11,048 nt of DNA from RSA11 sp965652565 (GTDB lineage Bacteria > Actinomycetota > Thermoleophilia > Solirubrobacterales > 70-9), in assembly GCA_965652565.1 (NCBI GenBank), contig CBFGWL010000089.1, positions 1 through 11,048 of the forward strand, read 5' to 3'. This document shows positions 7,451 to 11,048 of the stretch, one piece after another. How positions within the stretch are numbered: position 1 is the first letter of the stretch; every line of letters starts with the position of its first letter. A model generated the notes under the pieces. That model saw only the letters and a list, made by a program, of their open reading frames with translations. It was not told the DNA's origin and did no database searches. The position numbers and the translations under genes were made by a program.

Positions 7451-8262
7451 GGCGCGAGCGCTCCACCGGAGCTGGTCTCTGCTCCAGCGGCCGCGTCCGT
7501 GCTCACCGCCGGCGTGGTCGGTTCAATCGTCTCGCTGGTCGTCGTTTCCGCCGGGGCGGTCGTGACCGGCTCGGCGGGAACTACCTCGGTCGCGGGCGCC
7601 GCGGTCGCCGGTTCGGTGTATTCGGTCGCCGGGACGACCGGCACGCTGGCGTCGCCCGCCGTAATCTCCCCGCGGCGCAGGCGCTTGGCCGCGGTCGCGG
7701 CGTCGTCCGGGTCGGCGCGCAGGTCGAGGATCGCGCCCGTGGCCGGGTAGGCGAGGCCGAGCTTCGCGGCCTCGCGCTGCAGGCGGTCGTTGGAGAGCAC
7801 CCCGGAGAGATCCCCGCGCAGGGCGGAGTTCTCGCGCTTGAGCTCGTCCGTGAGCGCGGCGGTCTTGCTCGCCCTGGCGTTCAGGCTCAACGTTGCGACG
7901 TTCAGGCCGACGATCCCGATCAGAAGGCACGCGAGCAGGCCGATCCAGATCCGGCTGCGCGTGATGCCGACGAAGAATCCCGAGTCGGCGATCCCGCCGA
8001 CCGCGGTCGCCGTGCGACCCACGGCGACGGGCACCAGGCGCATCGGCCCGACCGGCGCGGCGGCGCGGCTGCGCCGGGCCGCACTGGCCCGAGGCGCCGG
8101 CTTGCGGCGCGGAGCCGCGCTCGCGCGCTGGGGTCGGGCGCGGGTGGCGGACGCCGTGGCGCGCGGAGCGCGGCGCGCTCCGGCCGCCGTGGAGGCACGG
8201 CGCGGCGCTCGGCGCGGCGCTGGGGCCGTTGCGGCTCTTGCTGTCGCTGCTGCGGGCGGCAT
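7447..8262 (-). CDS. ftsL: FtsL-like divisome protein with long disordered tails
   Basis: Probable bitopic divisome scaffold that would link FtsB/DivIC and activate FtsWI. The core is FtsL-like: one transmembrane helix (about 105-127, IWIGLLACLLIGIVGLNVATL) followed at once by a coiled-coil-like stretch (SKTAALTDELKRENSALRGD, 132-151, on to about 170) ending in LGLAYPATG. It lies exactly between rsmH and ftsI, the standard ftsL slot. At 271 residues it is about twice the usual 90-130. Residues 1-73 are almost only Ala, Arg and Pro with a strong positive charge, inferred cytoplasmic. Residues 205-271 are Thr/Ala/Pro/Glu-rich, inferred outside the membrane. The start is uncertain: ATG 8262 has no good Shine-Dalgarno, and the ATG at 8043 (M74) would give a 198-residue protein without the basic region. 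FtsL is weakly conserved, so the name rests on topology and synteny. Confidence 0.82.
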   Translation of the reverse strand: MPPAAATARAATAPAPRRAPRRASTAAGARRAPRATASATRARPQRASAAPRRKPAPRASAARRSRAAAPVGPMRLVPVAVGRTATAVGGIADSGFFVGITRSRIWIGLLACLLIGIVGLNVATLSLNARASKTAALTDELKRENSALRGDLSGVLSNDRLQREAAKLGLAYPATGAILDLRADPDDAATAAKRLRRGEITAGDASVPVVPATEYTEPATAAPATEVVPAEPVTTAPAETTTSETIEPTTPAVSTDAAAGAETSSGGALAP

Positions 8263-8282
8263 CGGGTGGTTCTTTTCGGCGT

Positions 8283-8297
8283 GGAGCCTCAGGCTCC
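8283..8297 (-). repeat. Short perfect inverted repeat carrying the rsmH stop codon in its loop
   Basis: GGAGCC-TGA-GGCTCC: a 6-bp perfect stem whose 3-nt loop is exactly the rsmH TGA (8291-8289). There is no T run after it, so it does not look like an intrinsic terminator, and ftsL begins 26 nt after the stop. It could affect mRNA stability or coupling, or be chance in GC-rich DNA. Confidence 0.5.
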
Positions 8298-9254
8298 CTC
8301 TCCGCCCTCCGGGTCGAGTTTGCGGGCCACGCGCAGGTGCGCGGAGGACGCGCGCGGGTTGCGCTCGATCTCCTCATCGGTTGGGGAGACGGCGCGCCGC
8401 GTGATGAGCTCGGCCTCGGGCTCGCGCCCGCACACGCACACGGGCAGCTCGGGCGGACACACGCAACCGCGCGCCTTGTCGGCGAGAAACCGCTTCACCA
8501 TGCGGTCCTCGAGCGAGTGGAACGAGATCGCGGCCAGCCGGCCGCCCGGCGCGAGCAGATCCCACGCGCGCGGCAGGGCGTCCTCGAGCGCGCGGAGCTC
8601 CTCGTTCACGGCGATGCGAATCGCCTGGAAGCTGCGCTTGGCCGGATGGCCGCGCCCGAAGCGGTAGGCGGGCGGCACGGCGTCGCGGATCGCGTCGACG
8701 AGCTCCGCGGTGGTCTCGAACGGGCGGCGCGCCACGATCTCGCGCGCGATCGCGCGCGCGTAGCGCTCCTCCCCGTACTCGCGCAGGATGGCGGCGATCC
8801 TGTCCTGAGGCCACTCGTTCACCACCTCGCGCGCCGAAAGCTCCTGCTGGGGATCCATCCGCATGTCGAGCGGGGCGTCGTAGGCGTACGAGAAGCCGCG
8901 CTCCATCGCGTCGACCTGCATAGACGAGACGCCCAGGTCCATGTAGATCAGGTCGGGCCGCAGGCCCTCCTCGCCAAGCTCCGCGAGCGCGGCGGAGAAC
9001 TCGCCGCGCACGAACCTGCTCCGGCTGGCCAGCTCGTGCTCGAGCTGGCGGTAGCGCTCGGCCGCCGTGGGGTCGCGGTCGACGCAGATCAAGGTTCCCG
9101 TCGGGCCCAGCCGCGCGGCGACGGCGCGGGCGTGCCCACCCGCCCCGAAGGTGCAATCCACGGCGAGCTCACCCGGCTGCGGGTCGGCGAGTGCGACAAG
9201 CTCGTCAAGCAGAACTGGGACGTGATCGGTGGGCATGTAAGTCAGTGTGGCCAT
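8289..9254 (-). CDS. rsmH: 16S rRNA (cytosine(1402)-N(4))-methyltransferase RsmH (MraW)
   Basis: SAM-dependent methyltransferase that modifies the N4 of C1402 in the decoding centre of 16S rRNA. The product is 321 residues, normal size, with every family block present: DHVPVLLDELV (10-20), the SAM-binding DCTFGAGGHARA (33-44), ICVDRD (56-61), YMDLGVSSMQVD (104-115), LDMRMDP (129-135), RGHPAKRSFQAIRIAVNEEL (201-220), AISFHSLEDRMVKRF (242-256), a Cys-rich segment CVCPPELPVCVCGREPEAEL (264-283) and NPRASSAHLRVARK (299-312). ATG 9254 is preceded by AGGTGA at about 11 nt spacing, which is weak. A second ATG six codons in (9236) is possible. It starts 15 nt after the mraZ stop, so the two are probably co-transcribed. 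Confidence 0.97.
   Translation of the reverse strand: MATLTYMPTDHVPVLLDELVALADPQPGELAVDCTFGAGGHARAVAARLGPTGTLICVDRDPTAAERYRQLEHELASRSRFVRGEFSAALAELGEEGLRPDLIYMDLGVSSMQVDAMERGFSYAYDAPLDMRMDPQQELSAREVVNEWPQDRIAAILREYGEERYARAIAREIVARRPFETTAELVDAIRDAVPPAYRFGRGHPAKRSFQAIRIAVNEELRALEDALPRAWDLLAPGGRLAAISFHSLEDRMVKRFLADKARGCVCPPELPVCVCGREPEAELITRRAVSPTDEEIERNPRASSAHLRVARKLDPEGGEGA
8741..8758. repeat. 18-bp perfect palindrome of alternating CG around AT, inside rsmH
   Basis: Four CG dinucleotides, AT, then four CG dinucleotides, reading the same on both strands and continuing as CG on one side. It lies within the codons for the ARAIAREI segment of RsmH (about residues 166-173). Alternating purine-pyrimidine GC tracts can adopt Z-form or cruciform structure. 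Codon bias for Arg/Ala/Ile in a high-GC genome may be the whole cause. Confidence 0.6.
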
Positions 9255-9269
9255 CGGTCAGGGGTTCAC

Positions 9270-9719
9270 CTAGTCCTCGAGCCCCGCGTCGAAGCCGGCC
9301 AGTTCCTCCGCCATCGCGCCTGCCTGCGCGTCGATCTCGGCCGAGTGCTCGGCCCAGCGCTCGGGGTTCCAGACCTCGAGGTGGTCCTCCACGCCGACCA
9401 CCACGCACGTGCCCGCGAGGCCGGCGTGCTCGATGAGGTGCTTGGCGAGGCGGACGCGCCCGGCCGAGTCGAGGTCCTCGTCCTGCGCGTTCGCGTGAAA
9501 GCGGCGGCGCAGCATCCGCGCCTTGCTGGAGAGGGGGTTGAGCCCGGCCAGGAAGCGCTCGGTGAACTGAGCGAAGCCCTCGCGCGGCCAGATCTCGACG
9601 CAGGGATCGAGGCCCGCGAGCAGAACCGCTCCGTCGGCGAGCTGTGCCCGCAACCGGGAGGGGATCGTCAGCCGGTCCTTCGAGTCCAGGCTGTGCTCGT
9701 GCCGGCCGCGGAAGGCCAA
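9270..9719 (-). CDS. mraZ: Transcriptional regulator MraZ
   Basis: DNA-binding regulator of the dcw cluster that also controls its own promoter in characterised bacteria. The product is 149 residues, normal. Two SpoVT/AbrB-like half-domains are seen, each with the D-x-x-x-R signature: HSLDSKDRLTIPSRLR (9-24) and LDSAGRVRLAKHLIEHAGL (83-101), joined by an FLAGLNPLSSKARMLRRRFHANAQ-type linker at about 56-79. These pack into an oligomeric ring in known structures. The start is TTG 9719. GAGAGAGGA lies 7 nt upstream, and the family begins with a short M-x-F-R-G-R-H-E-H-S sequence exactly as here. First gene of the minus-strand run; its upstream region carries TGGGN-type boxes fitting autoregulation. 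Confidence 0.96.
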   Translation of the reverse strand: MAFRGRHEHSLDSKDRLTIPSRLRAQLADGAVLLAGLDPCVEIWPREGFAQFTERFLAGLNPLSSKARMLRRRFHANAQDEDLDSAGRVRLAKHLIEHAGLAGTCVVVGVEDHLEVWNPERWAEHSAEIDAQAGAMAEELAGFDAGLED

Positions 9720-9726
9720 GTTCGGG

Positions 9727-9735
9727 TCCTCTCTC
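9727..9735 (-). promoter_or_regulatory. Shine-Dalgarno deciding the TTG start of mraZ
   Basis: GAGAGAGGA on the minus strand, ending 7 nt before TTG 9719. No ATG or GTG in a suitable position competes, so this site fixes the rare TTG start. Confidence 0.75.
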
Positions 9736-9769
9736 GTCGAGTGCGGAGTCCTGCTCGGAAGAAGCCTTC

Positions 9770-9812
9770 GGACCGGGGTGACGAGGTGGGAGGAGCCTCA
9801 CCACCCCGGTCC
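9770..9812 (-). promoter_or_regulatory. Strong hairpin in the mraZ 5' leader
   Basis: GGACCGGGGTG and CACCCCGGTCC form an 11-bp perfect inverted repeat (9770-9780 with 9802-9812). After a 2-nt internal loop, an inner 4-bp stem (9783-9786 with 9796-9799) closes a 9-nt loop. On the mraZ transcript that loop reads CUCCUCCCA. It lies just after the predicted transcription start and about 35 nt before the mraZ Shine-Dalgarno. No U tract follows, so it is not a standard terminator. Confidence 0.6.
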
Positions 9813-9829
9813 TCTGGACAACTTGCTGG

Positions 9830-9868
9830 CGCCACAGTACCCCACAATCCCCCACAACACAACACAAC
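9830..9868 (-). promoter_or_regulatory. MraZ operator: phased TGGGN boxes and TTGTG pentamers
   Basis: On the minus strand TGGGG (9854-9850), TGGGG (9844-9840) and TGGCG (9834-9830) recur every 10 bp, one helical turn. E. coli MraZ is known to bind TGGGN repeats separated by 5 nt upstream of its own gene, and this layout matches that spacing. Each box overlaps a TTGTG or CTGTG pentamer, and two further TTGTG copies extend the array upstream in the same 5-bp phase (to 9867). The boxes cover the spacer and the -10 of the predicted promoter, which fits autorepression. Confidence 0.75.
9834..9862 (-). promoter_or_regulatory. Candidate mraZ promoter
   Basis: TTGTGT (9862-9857), a 17-bp spacer, then TACTGT (9839-9834) on the minus strand. 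Each hexamer matches consensus at 3 of 6 positions, including TTG and the TANNNT frame. Transcription would start near 9827 with a leader of roughly 108 nt that includes the hairpin. The overlap with the MraZ boxes supports it; the hexamers alone would not. Confidence 0.45.
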
Positions 9869-9979
9869 TTGTTCGGAATCACCACGGAGGATCCGTCGGG
9901 TGACGGTGCTACGGACCCCTTCTGGAGCGCTGATCCGGCTTGCCAATGGGGATTGGGCGGGTGAGGCGCGGGGCGGCGG
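9869..9979. other. Rest of the mraZ / membrane-protein intergenic region
   Basis: No gene is supported here. Visible items are a second ACAACTTG (9864-9871), a direct copy of 9818-9825 across the operator, and two small inverted repeats: ACGGA-GGA-TCCGT (9884-9896) and CCAAT-GGGG-ATTGG (9943-9956). I could not place a convincing + strand promoter. TTGCCA at 9940-9945 has no -10 at the right distance. Confidence 0.4.
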
Positions 9980-10054
9980 CAGGCGCCTGAGCGGCGCCTG
10001 TCGTGCAAGTTCGCTTGCAGGGTCGTTACGCTCGCGCCCGCAAGCGAGCGACCC
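9980..10054 (+). promoter_or_regulatory. Three abutting hairpins before the membrane-protein gene
   Basis: Hairpin 1: CAGGCGCC-TGAGC-GGCGCCTG (9980-10000), a perfect 8-bp stem. Hairpin 2: TGCAAG-TTCG-CTTGCA (10004-10019), 6 bp with a TTCG tetraloop. Hairpin 3: 10020-10054, pairing GGGTCG with CGACCC and CTCGC with GCGAG around GCCCGCAA, 11 bp with a 5-nt bulge. Hairpin 3 ends at the base before the Shine-Dalgarno. An alternative 8-bp helix, TCGCTTGC (10011-10018) with GCAAGCGA (10040-10047), excludes hairpins 2 and 3. A possible -10 TACGCT (10027-10032) lies inside hairpin 3, and if used most of the structure would not be transcribed. Confidence 0.45.
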
Positions 10055-10060
10055 GGGAGG
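10055..10060 (+). promoter_or_regulatory. Shine-Dalgarno supporting the TTG start at 10066
   Basis: GGGAGG ends 5 nt before TTG 10066. The alternative in-frame GTG at 10003 has no Shine-Dalgarno and would translate the hairpin region, so the downstream TTG is preferred. Confidence 0.65.
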
Positions 10061-10065
10061 CGCAG

Positions 10066-11043
10066 TTGGAGAGAGAAACCGAGACGACCGCGAACCCGGA
10101 GGCATCGGTGCCACCGCCCAGCACGGCGGGCTCGGTTCCACCGCCCGGCGCCGAGGAAATCGCCGCCGCCGGCGTGCCCAGCGGCGGTCTCACGGGCCAG
10201 GCGACGCGCCACGACGAGATTCCCCAGGACGCGAACGACACCCGCGGCAAGCATCTGCGCGCGCTGCTGGTGAACAAGTGGGTCCTCGGGATCACCTGGA
10301 CGCTCGCGATCCTCGGGCTGATCATCGGGACGACCCAGGCCGGGATCGGGATCGGCGCGGCCGCCGTCGGCGGCGTCCTGCTGATCGCGTTCATCGTCGT
10401 CTTCGCGATCGCCAGCAACCGCGCGGCCGAAGACTTCTACAACGCCTACGCGGAAGGTCGCGGCCTCAAGCGGGTCGGCTCGCGCAGCTCCCTGCCGCCG
10501 GTCACGCCCCTGTTGCGCAAGGGCGACAAGCGCTACACGGAGGAGACCTTCACGGGCACGCTGCCCGGCGGGCTGGCGGGCACGCTCGCGCACTACACCT
10601 ACGAGGAGAAGACGCGCGACTCCAAGGGCAACGAGCAGACGAGCTACTACAAGTTCACGATCGCGCTCGCCCAGCTGCCGGAGACCGCCCCCTTCATCGG
10701 GGAGCTCGCGGTCCAGCGGCGCTTCGGGTTCCGGTTCCTGGACGGCGCCGAGGACATCTTCAGGCGCCGCCAGCGCGTCGAGCTCGAAAGCGAAGCGGCG
10801 GACAAGCGGTTCGAGATCTTCATCGGGCAGAACGACGACATGAACCGCGCCCGGCAGATCTTCTCCCCCAGCTTCATCGTCTGGCTGGCCGAGGAGGCGC
10901 ACGAGAAGATCGCCTTCGAGCTCGTGGGCGGCGCGCTCGTCGTGAACGTCCCGGGCCACAAGCAGTCGGCGCGCGAGCTCGACGAGTTCTGCGAGGCGGC
11001 GGCGGTCGTCGCCAAGCGGCTGCACGACGAGGCCACCGAGTAG
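10066..11043 (+). CDS. Uncharacterised membrane protein with two N-terminal helices and a cytosolic-type C-terminal domain
   Basis: 325 residues from TTG 10066. The function is not known to me. Residues 1-65 are disordered and Pro/Glu/Thr-rich, with a duplicated SVPPPxxAGxx unit (14-29). Two transmembrane segments follow at about 72-90 (WVLGITWTLAILGLIIGTT) and 93-117, which form a hairpin. The remaining 200 or so residues form a soluble alpha/beta domain: ETFTGTLPGGLAGTLAHYTYEE (160-181), TSYYKFTIALAQLP (192-205), then ADKRFEIFIGQNDDMNRARQIFSPSF (245-270) and IVWLAEEAHEKIAFELVGGALVVNVPG (271-297). The order 'two helices, then F-x-V/I near an N/D-D, then A-R-x-x-(L/F)-(T/S)-P, then a G-G/N-L strand' resembles DUF3137-type proteins, which I offer only as a likeness. 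It is divergent from mraZ and shares its upstream region. If GTG 10003 were the start, the protein would have 21 extra Arg-rich residues. The stop lies 5 bp before the window edge. Confidence 0.8.
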   Translation: MERETETTANPEASVPPPSTAGSVPPPGAEEIAAAGVPSGGLTGQATRHDEIPQDANDTRGKHLRALLVNKWVLGITWTLAILGLIIGTTQAGIGIGAAAVGGVLLIAFIVVFAIASNRAAEDFYNAYAEGRGLKRVGSRSSLPPVTPLLRKGDKRYTEETFTGTLPGGLAGTLAHYTYEEKTRDSKGNEQTSYYKFTIALAQLPETAPFIGELAVQRRFGFRFLDGAEDIFRRRQRVELESEAADKRFEIFIGQNDDMNRARQIFSPSFIVWLAEEAHEKIAFELVGGALVVNVPGHKQSARELDEFCEAAAVVAKRLHDEATE

Positions 11044-11048
11044 ACGAA

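Noticed and set aside
9770..9812. Intrinsic terminator for a plus-strand or minus-strand transcript
   Set aside because: The stem is strong, but neither side carries a T tract. Its place between promoter and mraZ suggests a leader element instead.
9841..9868. CRISPR or mobile-element repeat at the CACAA run
   Set aside because: The unit is only 5 bp, the array is under 40 bp, and it has no spacers or terminal repeats. It is better explained as operator boxes.
10003..10065. GTG 10003 as the start of the membrane-protein gene
   Set aside because: No Shine-Dalgarno or correctly spaced -10 is seen. The added residues encode the hairpin region, and TTG 10066 has GGGAGG 5 nt upstream. It is not fully excluded.
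9668..10141. A 157-codon minus-strand frame covering the mraZ upstream region
   Set aside because: It overlaps the mraZ start out of frame, runs through the operator and promoter, and shows no domain or start signal.
9205..11025. A 606-codon open frame on the minus strand, the second longest in the window
   Set aside because: It lies antisense to the 10066-11043 membrane-protein gene, crosses the regulatory gap and overlaps mraZ out of frame. Its translation has no recognisable domain and is biased to Arg, Gly and Ala, as expected of a shadow frame in high-GC DNA.

Overview
The window is high-GC DNA carrying the front half of a division and cell-wall (dcw) cluster on the minus strand. Reading right to left, the order is mraZ, rsmH, ftsL-like, ftsI, murE, murF, mraY and murD. 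murD runs off the left edge with at most a few codons missing. The DNA suggests a high-GC Gram-positive actinobacterium. The meso-diaminopimelate signature in MurE, the GTG/TTG starts and TAGAAT-type -10 boxes placed 7 nt before start codons fit this. The long Ala/Arg-rich FtsL fits a deep lineage such as Thermoleophilia/Solirubrobacterales. The class-level placement is inference only.

Layout. At 10066-11043 (+) is an uncharacterised two-helix membrane protein, divergent from mraZ. The 346-bp gap between them (9720-10065) is dense with signals. It holds a candidate mraZ promoter overlapped by TGGGN-type MraZ boxes at exact 10-bp spacing, a strong hairpin in the mraZ leader, and three abutting hairpins directly before the Shine-Dalgarno of the + strand gene. 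mraZ and rsmH are 15 nt apart and rsmH and ftsL are 26 nt apart. ftsL/ftsI, murE/murF and murF/mraY each overlap by 4 nt (GTGA). The one larger gap, between ftsI and murE (49 bp), holds what looks like a leaderless promoter for murE. Between mraY and murD, a small SRPBCC (START/Bet v 1 fold) gene lies in the opposite orientation and interrupts the operon.

How the genes work together. MurE (adds the third stem-peptide residue), MurF (adds D-Ala-D-Ala), MraY (makes lipid I) and MurD (adds D-Glu) are consecutive or linked steps of lipid II synthesis. FtsI cross-links the product at the septum and FtsL is the divisome scaffold that activates it. RsmH modifies 16S rRNA and MraZ regulates the cluster.

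The coding content is mostly the conserved core. The less ordinary features are the inverted SRPBCC gene, the nearly identical leaderless start regions of that gene and murE, the phased repeat array before mraZ, and the structured leader of the divergent membrane-protein gene. I see no mobile element, CRISPR array, tRNA or rRNA.
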